Source of the DNA: Acidovorax sp. HDW3
GTDB taxonomy: Bacteria; Pseudomonadota; Gammaproteobacteria; Burkholderiales; Burkholderiaceae_C
Reading direction: 5' to 3'
Assembly: GCF_011303755.1 (NCBI RefSeq)
Contig: NZ_CP049885.1
Location: 1,780,001-1,844,000 of the forward strand
DNA: 64,000 nucleotides
A program made the position numbers and the translations under genes. Shown here piece by piece: positions 51,882 through 59,855 of the stretch; the stretch's first letter is position 1; the number at the start of each line of letters is the position of its first letter. The notes under the pieces were generated by a model. The model was not told where the DNA came from. It saw only the letters and a program-made list of their open reading frames with translations, and made no database searches.

Positions 51882-52999
51882 GTCGTTGGCTTTCGGATTT
51901 TCGGCCAGGCCTGAAAGTCGGCCTGACGGCTCAAAGCGGTAGCGAGAAAATATGTGCCCCAGAGAGATTCCACCTGTTCAATGACGCCTGGACGGGTGGT
52001 GTAGCAGGCTCCGTGGAAGAGGCCGCGCAAGGAGCTGTCCGCGGTATCGTCGAGCACGAGGTATTCGCTGCGAACGATGGCGGCAAGCTGGGCGTGGGCG
52101 TGCCTTTCCAGATCGGCACCATCGGCTATCCGGGGGGCCAGAGTCTGCATTGCCACCACGGCGATGGCGGTGGCGGAAAGGTCGTACAGAACACCTCCGG
52201 CCGGCTGCAGCGGTCTGCCGTCCGGCCAGCGGCGCAACCAGTAGCGGCAGGCGCCCAGGGCAACGGTGACATACGGTTCGCCCCAAAGCACCGCCGCCTG
52301 CGCCAGTCCCAGCATGGCCCAGGCCTGCCCACGCGGCCACGCACCCGCCTCCCCTTGCACCTGCCAGCCGCCTTCGCTGAGAGATGCCTCGGGGAAAAAC
52401 GCTCCACATTCGGTGGCGCAGACCGCGATCAGCGTGTCGGTATGCTGGCGGGCATGCTGTGCCGCATCCGCGCCGGCGTGGGCCAGCAGCGCAACAAGAG
52501 ACGCAAGCGAGTCCACGCCGATGCAAGCGCGTCCTTTCACGCCCCCGCCCATCGCGGCGCCCAACGGTATGGCCCGCAATTCATGGCTATAGGTGGCGGC
52601 AAGGCGGATCGCGGCCTCCTGCAACAAGGCACCGGCATCCTCGTCGTGAAAGCCGAAGGCACCTCCCGCCGCCCCGTACCAGAAGATCAGGCTGCGATTG
52701 ACACTGTCGACATCGAGCTTGTTGCGCAGATGTCGGCACAGTTCTGCGGCGTGCTCGCGATCCGCCGGGGCGTGGCCGACGAGTGCCCGCAGCCACCATA
52801 AGCCGCCCCAGAATCCGCCGACCCAGGATCCGCCCTCGCTCACCGTCCATTCGTCGGAACGTCCCGGCGCATAGAGCGGCACCCTCTTCGGAAACCGCCG
52901 CCCCAACACCTCCACTCTTGCGAGCAGCGCTTCCAGCGCGTTGCGGCACTCCTCGACGGACAAGGTGCCTTTGACTGGCAGGCGATCAAGCGGGTACAC
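51878..52999 (-). CDS. GH88-like (unsaturated glucuronyl hydrolase family) protein
   Basis: A 373-residue (alpha/alpha)6-barrel-type protein. Matches to the GH88/GH105 pattern are GGSWVGGFWGGLWWLRA, ACIGVDSLASLVALLAHAG, GAFFPEASLSEGGWQVQGEAGAWPRGQAWAMLGLAQA and GGVLYDLSATAIAVVAM. The region that holds the first catalytic Asp in this family (HDLGF) appears here as GGAFGF, so the enzyme may be inactive or changed in function. No signal peptide is seen. A GTG start at 52999 gives a 14-base overlap with the MFS gene; the frame is open to 53188 inside that gene. Its role in the pathway is unclear. Confidence 0.72.
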   Translation of the reverse strand: MYPLDRLPVKGTLSVEECRNALEALLARVEVLGRRFPKRVPLYAPGRSDEWTVSEGGSWVGGFWGGLWWLRALVGHAPADREHAAELCRHLRNKLDVDSVNRSLIFWYGAAGGAFGFHDEDAGALLQEAAIRLAATYSHELRAIPLGAAMGGGVKGRACIGVDSLASLVALLAHAGADAAQHARQHTDTLIAVCATECGAFFPEASLSEGGWQVQGEAGAWPRGQAWAMLGLAQAAVLWGEPYVTVALGACRYWLRRWPDGRPLQPAGGVLYDLSATAIAVVAMQTLAPRIADGADLERHAHAQLAAIVRSEYLVLDDTADSSLRGLFHGACYTTRPGVIEQVESLWGTYFLATALSRQADFQAWPKIRKPTT

Positions 53000-54182
53000 C
53001 GGCGCCTCTGCGGCGTCGCAATTGCGCCAGAAGCAACGACAACACGATACCCAGCGCCAGCACCACCAGCAAGGCTCCCCATGCGCTGCCCAGCGAACCG
53101 CTGCGGCGCGCCAATTCGCCAATGCTGGCAGGGCCGATGGCAAATCCAGCAAAGAATGCCGCCGACACCATCCCGGAGGTCGATGCAACGCTGCCGAACG
53201 CCCCGTCCCGGATCAGCATGCTCATGGCGATGGCGTTGGTCGCCACGGCGGTCAGCCCCACCCCCGTCACGGCCAGCCATAGAAGGGCACTGCTGGCTGC
53301 GTCCGCTTGCAGGGCAACGGCAATCGATATCCCGGATACCAGCAGGAGGCAAGCTAGCAGGAATGCCTCTTCTCGCAAGCGAGCTCCCAAGGGAGTCATC
53401 ACCAGCCTGGACACTATGCCCATCACACCGAAAAGCGCCACCAGCGAACTCGCTTCTGCCTGAGCCATTCCCAGGCTCACAGCATAGAGCGGCAGATAGG
53501 TAATGAAGGCCGACAAGGCCATACCCACGCAGCACTGGATAGCCATCAGCAATCCCAACCGCAAATTCAAGGTGGTCGCAGCCACCTTAACCGCTTCCTT
53601 GACTGCGGGCTGTCCGATCTGGCGAAGTGCCAGAAGGCTCAGCATCAACGCAGGCGGCACCACCAATGCGAATGCCCCACGCCAGCCCAGCTGCAGCGCA
53701 CAGATGGGCAGTACCGCTCCGGCAAAAAGAGCGGCCAATTGCACTCCGGACTGCTTGAGGCCGACCACAAATGCCTTGTGCTGCGACGCCACGCGTTGAG
53801 CGATCAGCAGGTTAGTCACCGGATTGGCCAGTGCCTGCGCCACCCCGAGCAATGCAGTAGCCAGCAGCAGGCTGTAGAAGCCTGGAAGACTGGCCATTAG
53901 CGCGAAAGTAAGCGCGACCGACCCGAACAGCATGGCAAGTCCGTAGCGCACCCCCACGCGGCTGACCAGCGTCCCGGCCCGAAGCGAGAGGACGGCTGCC
54001 ACACCGAAGGAGCCAACCGTGAAATAGCCGAGCGACTCCGGGGCGATCCCCAGGTCGCGCACCAGTTGCGGGCCGAGTGCGCTGACGGCGTAGAGCAACA
54101 GCATGGGCATTGCCATAGCCATCACCAGCAGAGTCCGAATGCCGAGTTCACGCCCGGCGGGAGCAGCGGTGATAGCCGTCAT
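52986..54182 (-). CDS. MFS transporter, probable exporter of the cluster product
   Basis: A 398-residue major facilitator protein with 12 predicted helices. The loop motif LRAGTLVSRVGVRYGLAMLFG fits motif A (G-x-x-x-D-R/K-x-G-R/K type) in a relaxed form, and KAFVVGLKQSGVQLAALFAGAVLP lies between helices 4 and 5. It overlaps the ligase gene upstream by ATGA and the GH88-like gene downstream, so it is part of one transcript. Export of the cluster product, or import of its metal complex, is inferred from position. Confidence 0.88.
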   Translation of the reverse strand: MTAITAAPAGRELGIRTLLVMAMAMPMLLLYAVSALGPQLVRDLGIAPESLGYFTVGSFGVAAVLSLRAGTLVSRVGVRYGLAMLFGSVALTFALMASLPGFYSLLLATALLGVAQALANPVTNLLIAQRVASQHKAFVVGLKQSGVQLAALFAGAVLPICALQLGWRGAFALVVPPALMLSLLALRQIGQPAVKEAVKVAATTLNLRLGLLMAIQCCVGMALSAFITYLPLYAVSLGMAQAEASSLVALFGVMGIVSRLVMTPLGARLREEAFLLACLLLVSGISIAVALQADAASSALLWLAVTGVGLTAVATNAIAMSMLIRDGAFGSVASTSGMVSAAFFAGFAIGPASIGELARRSGSLGSAWGALLVVLALGIVLSLLLAQLRRRRGAGVPA

Positions 54183-55828
54183 GCCGCTACTCCTGCCTCG
54201 GATCCCACGAATTTGAGTTCTGCTGCCAGCCGCTTTTTGTCCACCTTACCTGCCGGACTGAGCGGCAGGCTCCGATAGAAGCACAGGTAATCAGGCAACT
54301 TGCTGGCCTCCAACCCTCGCTGGCGGAAATACAGATTGAGCGCCTCCAGCGGCGGCCGAGGCGAACCTTCCTTCATGGTCAGGCAAATGCAGACACGCTG
54401 GCCAAGGTCGGCGTCGGGCACCGCGATGCATGCCGAACCCACAATATCGGGATGCGAGGTAGCGATGTTTTCGATCTGGACGGGGCTGATGTTGGCTCCG
54501 CCCCGGATGATGATGTCCTTCTTACGGCCGGCCAGGACCAGGTAGCCCTGGGCGTCGAGATAGCCCAGGTCGCCGGTATGGACCCAACCTTCCTCATCGC
54601 GATACTTGGCGTCCAGTTCCGGCGCGTTGACATACTGCATCGGGCTCAGCGGTCCGCGGGCGACGATCTCGCCACATGCTCCCGGCGGAAGCGTATTGCT
54701 TTCGTCATCGATGATGCGTATCTCGCACACCGTGGGATTGGGACGGCCCACACTCCTGAACACAACCTCCGGCGGATCATCCAGGGTATTGTGGCAATTC
54801 ACACCGTCGGCAGAACCATAGAGACTGACAAAGCTGCATCCGAAGGCCTCGACGCAGCGCTGGATGGTGGTTTGGTCGATGACCGAACCACCGCTGACAA
54901 TGGCCCGCAGGCTGGATTTGTCCACCGCCGCCAGAGCTGGGTCGGCGGCAATGCGCTGGAACATGGTGGGCACTCCCAGCAGGTGGGTCGGTCTCAGTTC
55001 TTCGATGGCGCGAATGGCTGCGGATACATCGAACTGGGGCAAGAGCGCGATGCTTCCCCCAAGCCACGACAGCACACCGAAGGTCGCAGAGGAACCGAAC
55101 GATGAACCCAACGGCACCAGGTACATGCCGCGGAAGCTTGGGCCGTCCGGATGCAGACGCTGGAGGAAGCGCCCCCGGCCGCCGACCAGGGCGTTGTGCG
55201 AGTATGCAACGAGCTTGGGCTCGGATTCGGTGCCCGAGGAAACCAGCAGCCGCACCGGGGTATCGGCGCATACTTCGGGCAATTCCTCATCGGTCAGGGG
55301 CGGCCCCTGAAGCAAGGCGTCCAGGCTATGCCAGCCATCCCTAGGGGCACCGTCCACGATCAGGAAACGCAGCGACAGAGCCATCGGCCGCAGACTCTCC
55401 ACCAACTGGCACATGTCCATGTCAGCGTAATACGGATTGACGATGAAGGCGCGGGCATCGCAGCGCTTGAGCAACGACTCGATGTCCAGTCGACCCCGTC
55501 CCGGAGGAAATGGAGCCACTACCGCCCCCAGCGCAGCCACTGCCAGGTCGATCGCGCTGCTGTGCCAGCTGTTGCTCAACTGGTAGGCGACAACGTCCCC
55601 TGCTACGATCCCCATCGCCCGGAAACTACCGGCTAGGCGCAGGATCGCATCGTGCAACTGTGCGTAGGTGACGCGCTGGCCCGGAATGAGCACGGCCAGC
55701 GCGTCCGGCTGGTGCTGTGCCTGTTCGGCGAACAGGCGGTATACGGAGCGGCCCGGATAGAGGCCATCCGTCTTCCATTGCTGCCGAAGCGAGGGCGGGA
55801 TCAGATCAACAATGCCTGCGCTGTTCAT
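54179..55828 (-). CDS. Acyl-adenylate-forming ligase (AMP-dependent synthetase family)
   Basis: A 549-residue class I adenylate-forming enzyme. Core motifs are VRLLVSSGTESEPKLVAYSHNAL (A3, where SGTES.PK replaces the usual SGTTG.PK), SFVSLYGSADGVNC (A5), DEEGWVHTGDLGYLDAQGYLVLAGRKKDIIIRGGANISPVQIE (A7-A8), and the C-terminal lysine in LSPAGKVDKKRLAAEL (A10). It would activate a carboxylic acid as an acyl-AMP for transfer to CoA, a carrier or the thiocarboxylated CysO-like protein. The start MNSAGIVDLIPP at 55828 overlaps the CoA-transferase stop by ATGA. Confidence 0.9.
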   Translation of the reverse strand: MNSAGIVDLIPPSLRQQWKTDGLYPGRSVYRLFAEQAQHQPDALAVLIPGQRVTYAQLHDAILRLAGSFRAMGIVAGDVVAYQLSNSWHSSAIDLAVAALGAVVAPFPPGRGRLDIESLLKRCDARAFIVNPYYADMDMCQLVESLRPMALSLRFLIVDGAPRDGWHSLDALLQGPPLTDEELPEVCADTPVRLLVSSGTESEPKLVAYSHNALVGGRGRFLQRLHPDGPSFRGMYLVPLGSSFGSSATFGVLSWLGGSIALLPQFDVSAAIRAIEELRPTHLLGVPTMFQRIAADPALAAVDKSSLRAIVSGGSVIDQTTIQRCVEAFGCSFVSLYGSADGVNCHNTLDDPPEVVFRSVGRPNPTVCEIRIIDDESNTLPPGACGEIVARGPLSPMQYVNAPELDAKYRDEEGWVHTGDLGYLDAQGYLVLAGRKKDIIIRGGANISPVQIENIATSHPDIVGSACIAVPDADLGQRVCICLTMKEGSPRPPLEALNLYFRQRGLEASKLPDYLCFYRSLPLSPAGKVDKKRLAAELKFVGSEAGVAA

Positions 55829-57699
55829 GTGAAGCTCCATGGAGAGTTGACCTGTGCATAGGCGCCGATGGTTATCGACCGGCTGGCCAGCGCGTTTACC
55901 GGCAAACAGGAGAGGTCTTCGACGACCCGGGCGGCCGGTACGCCCGCATCTTCGAATAGTGCTAACCAGTCCTCGGTCCGCTTTGCCAGAAGGGCTTGGG
56001 CCAGTTGTGGTACCAGTTCGTCGAGGTCGGCGGTGAGCGGCAGTCCCAGGACTGTGCACAACAGCGTCCGGCTCCGGCCGCAGCCGTAATGCACGGCCAG
56101 CAAACCGTCGGCGGTGGCAAATACACCGCAGCCGGCGACGCTTGGTGAAACGTCCCCGCCACTGATAGCAGCCTCCAGCACATCGGTGCAGAGCAGGCTG
56201 GCGGCACCGGCGAGCGAGGTGTATACGGAGCCCCCGGCATTGGCGACAAAACGCCCGAACAATGCTGCCGTGATGCCTTGTGCTGCGACCGCTCCGCCCA
56301 GCACATCGAGAGCGGTAAATAGCGTGCCACCACGTGTGCCGGACGCCGCAGCTATCCGGCTGGCAACCCCCGTCCAGGCTTGTGCCATGAAATCAGTGCC
56401 GGGCAGGCTGGGCGCATCAGAGTCGCTGCCCCAGCTTCCCGCGTATGCGTATATGAGCGCCGGCTGCACCTGGAGCAGATCGCCTTTGGCCAGCCCGAAT
56501 TCGGTGGCCTTGCCCGGCGCCCAGTTGTGCAGGAAGACATCAGCGTCCCGCACAAGCTCTTTCAGTTGGGCTTGCCCCGCAAATGATTTGAGGTCGATCT
56601 CGATCACTGTCTTGAGGCGGTTGAGTGCATCAAAACGGGCCGAGCGCCCTTCAGCCATCGGCGGCATGCCCCGCAGGGAATCACCTCCGGGCGGCTCGAC
56701 GCGGATGACTTTCGCTCCCAGCGAGGCCAGCAGATGGCCGGCCAGCGGCCCCTGGATACGGCGGCACGATTCGACGACGGTCAGGCCACTCAAAGGCAGA
56801 TTGCCCGACCTTGTCGCAAGCCTTTCGCCTCCAGCCTGGTCGGTGAAGGAAAAGGCCCATGGTCCTTGCGCCAGCAGCAAGACGGCATCCGGGTCGCGGG
56901 CACGCTCAGTGAGCGTGCGCACTGCGCATAGCGCTATGCCGCTTTCACCTGCCAGTTCGCACAAGCGCGCATACGGGAGGGCAGCAACAGCAGCCAGCAG
57001 CGATGTGGGCTGGTGTGCGATTGCCTTGGCATAACGTAACTGGAAGGATCGCCATCCCGCGCCGGCCGCTTCCCGCGCAACACCGGCAGCGCTCCAGAAG
57101 CGCAGCCACGGCTCGGCTTCCAGGGCCTCCAGTTCGAACCGCACGCCGTCGGCCGACACGAAGGGTGGCTGTTCATCTGCGCAGAGCCGTCCCGGCAACA
57201 GGTGCTCGGTGTCTTCCGGTGCCGTGGCGCCGGCCAGGTACTGGCCGACGGCAAGCAATGCCGCAGCATACAGGGAAATATCGCAACGCTCGAAGCGCCC
57301 ACCCCTCAACTGTCCAACGGCGCAGGCGATGGCGCCCTGCAGTGCCAGTACGCTCGCAAGCGTGGACACATAGTCCACCCCCAACGGGCGCGCGCCGCCG
57401 GTGGCACGACCATGAACCGACATCAGGCCGGACGCCGCCTGCAACAGCATTTCGCTGACCGGCCGGGAGTCTCCCTCGCCCCACCCATGCAAGGTGGTAT
57501 GCACAGTCTTGGTGAATGGCGTCCGCAAGTCGAAGGAAAAGCCATTCGCCGTTTGCAACCCTTCGGTCTGCTCGCAGCGCATGCCGAGTGCGCCGGCCTG
57601 ATAGCCCAACCGGTGGCACACTGCCGCAAAGCCCGGCGACGCAGCGGCGAAGGCGGCCCGCAAGGAGCAATCGATCAACGGACGTGTCATCGTGCTCAT
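55825..57699 (-). CDS. Double-module CaiB/BaiF (family III) CoA-transferase-like protein
   Basis: A 624-residue protein, much longer than the usual 400. From about residue 290 a complete family III CoA-transferase begins (LPLSGLTVVESCRRIQGPLAGHLLASLGAKVIRVEPPGGDSLRGMPPM ... DVFLHNWAPGKATEFGLAKGDLLQVQPALIYAYAGSWGSD ... GTDFMAQAWTGV). The first 290 residues resemble the C-terminal half of the same family (LLQAASGLMSVHGRATGGARPLGVDYVSTLASVLALQGAIACAVGQLRGG). It therefore looks like a partial tandem duplication or fusion. It may move CoA between acids of the pathway. The start MSTMTRPLIDCSLRAAF at 57699 is 7 bases after the sulfur-carrier gene. Confidence 0.82.
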   Translation of the reverse strand: MSTMTRPLIDCSLRAAFAAASPGFAAVCHRLGYQAGALGMRCEQTEGLQTANGFSFDLRTPFTKTVHTTLHGWGEGDSRPVSEMLLQAASGLMSVHGRATGGARPLGVDYVSTLASVLALQGAIACAVGQLRGGRFERCDISLYAAALLAVGQYLAGATAPEDTEHLLPGRLCADEQPPFVSADGVRFELEALEAEPWLRFWSAAGVAREAAGAGWRSFQLRYAKAIAHQPTSLLAAVAALPYARLCELAGESGIALCAVRTLTERARDPDAVLLLAQGPWAFSFTDQAGGERLATRSGNLPLSGLTVVESCRRIQGPLAGHLLASLGAKVIRVEPPGGDSLRGMPPMAEGRSARFDALNRLKTVIEIDLKSFAGQAQLKELVRDADVFLHNWAPGKATEFGLAKGDLLQVQPALIYAYAGSWGSDSDAPSLPGTDFMAQAWTGVASRIAAASGTRGGTLFTALDVLGGAVAAQGITAALFGRFVANAGGSVYTSLAGAASLLCTDVLEAAISGGDVSPSVAGCGVFATADGLLAVHYGCGRSRTLLCTVLGLPLTADLDELVPQLAQALLAKRTEDWLALFEDAGVPAARVVEDLSCLPVNALASRSITIGAYAQVNSPWSFT

Positions 57700-57706
57700 C
57701 CCTCGA

Positions 57707-57979
57707 TCAGCCTCCTGCCACCGCCGGCAGGATGGTGACGTTGTCGCCATCGCGCAAAGCCGTGTCGAGGTTGTCGGTAAAACGCACGTCATTGTCATTG
57801 ACGTAGATATTGACGAAGCTGTGTGCCTTGCTTTCGGCAACCAGACGGTTCTTGATGCCGGGATAGTGCTGGTCGAGGTTGTCGATCAGTTCGGCCAGGG
57901 TGCGGCCGTGGGCGGTGACCTGCTTCTGGCTTCCGGTGAGCGGACGCAGAATGGTTGGAATAGTGACGGCGATTTGCAT
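57707..57979 (-). CDS. cysO: CysO/ThiS/MoaD-like sulfur-carrier protein
   Basis: A 90-residue beta-grasp protein that ends exactly in Gly-Gly (LRDGDNVTILPAVAGG), the feature that lets it be adenylated and thiocarboxylated. The N-terminal VTIPTILRPLTGSQKQVTAHGRTLAELIDNLDQHYPGIKNRL and FVNIYVNDNDVRFTDNLDTAL closely resemble the Mycobacterium tuberculosis CysO pattern. It should carry sulfur as a C-terminal thiocarboxylate made by the MoeZ-like protein. Because no residues follow Gly-Gly, no proteolytic maturation is needed, unlike QbsE of thioquinolobactin synthesis. Confidence 0.92.
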   Translation of the reverse strand: MQIAVTIPTILRPLTGSQKQVTAHGRTLAELIDNLDQHYPGIKNRLVAESKAHSFVNIYVNDNDVRFTDNLDTALRDGDNVTILPAVAGG

Positions 57980-58005
57980 AAACGTTCTCGGTTGTTTGAA
58001 TGGAT

Positions 58006-58479
58006 TCAGGCTGAGGCAACCACAGTCGGCATACCGGCATCAATCAGTCGGTTGAAAACATCGTCGCGGTATGAGCTGACGACTTTCACCCTTTCTTCGA
58101 CGCTTCTGCCGTTGCAGATCCGAAAGCTGCGCAGGCTGGGTGCATGCCGACTGTCGGTGGAAACGATCAGGTAGTGCGCATTCGGCTCGGATGCGTACTG
58201 GATGTCCGCTTGGCTGGGATAAGCATTGCTGCTCGTGTGCGAGTGGTAGATGACGATCGGCTCCTCGCCGTTGTGCTCCATCTCCCGCCACGTCTTGAGT
58301 TGCTGATGGGGATCGAACTGGAAATAGCTTTCCGATTTCGCGGCGTTGTCCATAACGATGAGCCGCGCAGGGACGCCTGAGCCTGCGGGACCTGCCACGA
58401 CACCGCAGGTCTCCATCGGATGGTCGGTATGTGCCTGGCGGACAATGGCATCAACCAACAGCTGGTGAATGATCAGCAT
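58006..58479 (-). CDS. mec: JAMM/MPN+ zinc protease, Mec-like
   Basis: A 157-residue JAB1/MPN+ metallopeptidase. The motif is complete: an upstream glutamate in HPMETCGVVAG, then the zinc ligands in IYHSHTSSNAYPSQADIQYASEP (His-x-His-x10-Asp with the catalytic Ser). Mycobacterial Mec splits the CysO-cysteine adduct, and QbsD/PdtG-type homologues act in thiocarboxylate siderophore pathways. In this cluster it would release the sulfur-bearing product from the carrier protein. It lies 26 bases upstream of the carrier gene on the same strand. Confidence 0.92.
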   Translation of the reverse strand: MLIIHQLLVDAIVRQAHTDHPMETCGVVAGPAGSGVPARLIVMDNAAKSESYFQFDPHQQLKTWREMEHNGEEPIVIYHSHTSSNAYPSQADIQYASEPNAHYLIVSTDSRHAPSLRSFRICNGRSVEERVKVVSSYRDDVFNRLIDAGMPTVVASA

Positions 58480-58512
58480 CGTCTATCTCCTGGTGAAGGT
58501 GCCGGTTTCGGA

Positions 58513-59682
58513 TCAGTACCGGGGGAGATGGGGTTCGACATTACTGATCCAGGCGATGATGCCGCCCTCCAGATTCCTCACATTGCTGAAGCCATGCCTC
58601 TGCATTTCCTGCAGCACCTTGCGAGACCGCGCACCGAGTTTGCAGTGGAGGATGATTGGCTCATCCTTGCTGAAGCGCGCCAGCACCTCCTGGCGGGCCA
58701 TTTCGTCCTTGGGGATATGGAATGCACCGTCCATGCGCACCATGTCCCACTCGGTTTTCTCGCGCACATCGATCAATGTGAAGGGTTCGCCACGGTCGCG
58801 CAGCGCCTTCAATTCCTGGGCAGTAATGGACGGGACGCCGTCCCCGTCCGGAATGTCGCGTTTATGGCCGCAGAAAGCCTGATAGTCGGCAAGTTCGGTG
58901 ATCGGCTTGCGACCGGGAGCGCGGCGCAGCGGCAGGAAGCGGTACTGCATGTCCAGCGCGTCGTAGACCGCGAGGCGTCCAAGCAGGCTGTCGCCGATAC
59001 CGGTGATCAGCTTGACGGCCTCAGTGGCCATGATGGCGCCGATGGATGCACACAAAATACCCAGAACACCGCCTTCCGAGCATGACGGCGCCAGCTCGGG
59101 CGGTGGCGGTGCGGGATAGAGGTCGCGATAGTTGAGACCGGCCCCGCCGGGAGCATCCTCCCAGAACACGGTGGCCTGGCCTTCGAAACGGAAGATCGAG
59201 CCCCAGACATAGGGCCTTTTCGCGAGCACGCAAGCGTCGTTGACGAGATAGCGAGTGGCGAAGTTGTCAGTGCCGTCCAGGACCAGGTCGTAAGCCTCGA
59301 TCAAGGCCAGCGCATTGCTGGCCTCCAGCCGCTCATGATGCTGAATCACCTTGATCCACGGGTTGAGTTCCCGAATCGCTACCTCGGCGCTTGCTGTCTT
59401 GTTGAGCCCCAGGCGGCTCACGCCGTGAATCACCTGGCGCTGCAGATTCGATTCCTCCACCACGTCGAAGTCGACGATGCCAAGCGTGCCGACACCCGCC
59501 GCAGCCAGATAAAGCAAGGCAGGCGAGCCCAGGCCGCCGGCACCGATTACCAGGACCCGGCTGCGTTTGAGGCGCTTCTGGCCTTCCAGACCAACATCCG
59601 GAAGCAACAGATGCCGGCTGTAGCGTGAAATCTCGGCCGCAGAGAGTTCCGTATCCGGTGCAACCAGTGGCGGCAGTTTCAT
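58513..59682 (-). CDS. moeZ: MoeZ-like adenylyltransferase/sulfurtransferase (E1-like plus rhodanese)
   Basis: A 389-residue fusion. The N-terminal ThiF/MoeB domain has SRYSRHLLLPDVGLEGQKRLKRSRVLVIGAGGLGSPALLYLAAAGVG and DGTDNFATRYLVNDACVL; it adenylates the Gly-Gly end of the carrier. The C-terminal rhodanese (from about 275) has LIDVREKTEWDMVRMDGAFHIP and the active-site loop ILHCKLGARSRKVL with the persulfide cysteine. The region PSCSEGGVLGILCASIGAIMATEAVKLITGIGDSLLGRLAVYDALDMQYR matches mycobacterial MoeZ well. It is the first gene of the second transcription unit, behind GAGGAG and a Fur-box-like site. Confidence 0.94.
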   Translation of the reverse strand: MKLPPLVAPDTELSAAEISRYSRHLLLPDVGLEGQKRLKRSRVLVIGAGGLGSPALLYLAAAGVGTLGIVDFDVVEESNLQRQVIHGVSRLGLNKTASAEVAIRELNPWIKVIQHHERLEASNALALIEAYDLVLDGTDNFATRYLVNDACVLAKRPYVWGSIFRFEGQATVFWEDAPGGAGLNYRDLYPAPPPPELAPSCSEGGVLGILCASIGAIMATEAVKLITGIGDSLLGRLAVYDALDMQYRFLPLRRAPGRKPITELADYQAFCGHKRDIPDGDGVPSITAQELKALRDRGEPFTLIDVREKTEWDMVRMDGAFHIPKDEMARQEVLARFSKDEPIILHCKLGARSRKVLQEMQRHGFSNVRNLEGGIIAWISNVEPHLPRY

Positions 59683-59724
59683 TGCTTCTCCTCAGAGAGT
59701 TGTGTATGTCATGACTTTTACATA

Positions 59725-59743
59725 AATGAGAATGATTGTTAAT
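59725..59743 (-). promoter_or_regulatory. Fur-box-like site upstream of the sulfur-transfer operon
   Basis: AATGAGAATGATTGTTAAT closely follows the Fur consensus form AATGAGAATNATTNTCATT, with mismatches only in the last arm. It lies about 43-61 bases upstream of the moeZ-like start, in an A/T-rich stretch (59710-59760) where the promoter must be. This predicts repression by Fur with iron. Confidence 0.7.
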
Positions 59744-59808
59744 ATTATTGACAGATAGAAACGTATGCATTTCTGGCGACTTGCCCTCGGCGTAGTCCAA
59801 ATACAAAA

Positions 59809-59833
59809 ACGCCCCGGTGAAAGACCGGGGCGT
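59809..59833 (-). terminator. Rho-independent terminator after the PigE-like gene
   Basis: ACGCCCCGGT (59809-59818), loop GAAAG and ACCGGGGCGT (59824-59833). On the minus strand the stem is followed by TTTTTGT. It separates the PigD/PigE-like unit from the moeZ operon. Confidence 0.9.
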
Positions 59834-59855
59834 CAAACAGTATCGAAGCGCACTT

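Noticed and set aside
57707-59682. Molybdopterin or thiamine synthesis genes
   Set aside because: The MoaD/ThiS-like and MoeB-like genes could suggest these pathways, but no moaE, moaC, thiG or thiH is nearby. The Mec-like protease and rhodanese-fused E1 point to the CysO-type sulfur transfer system.
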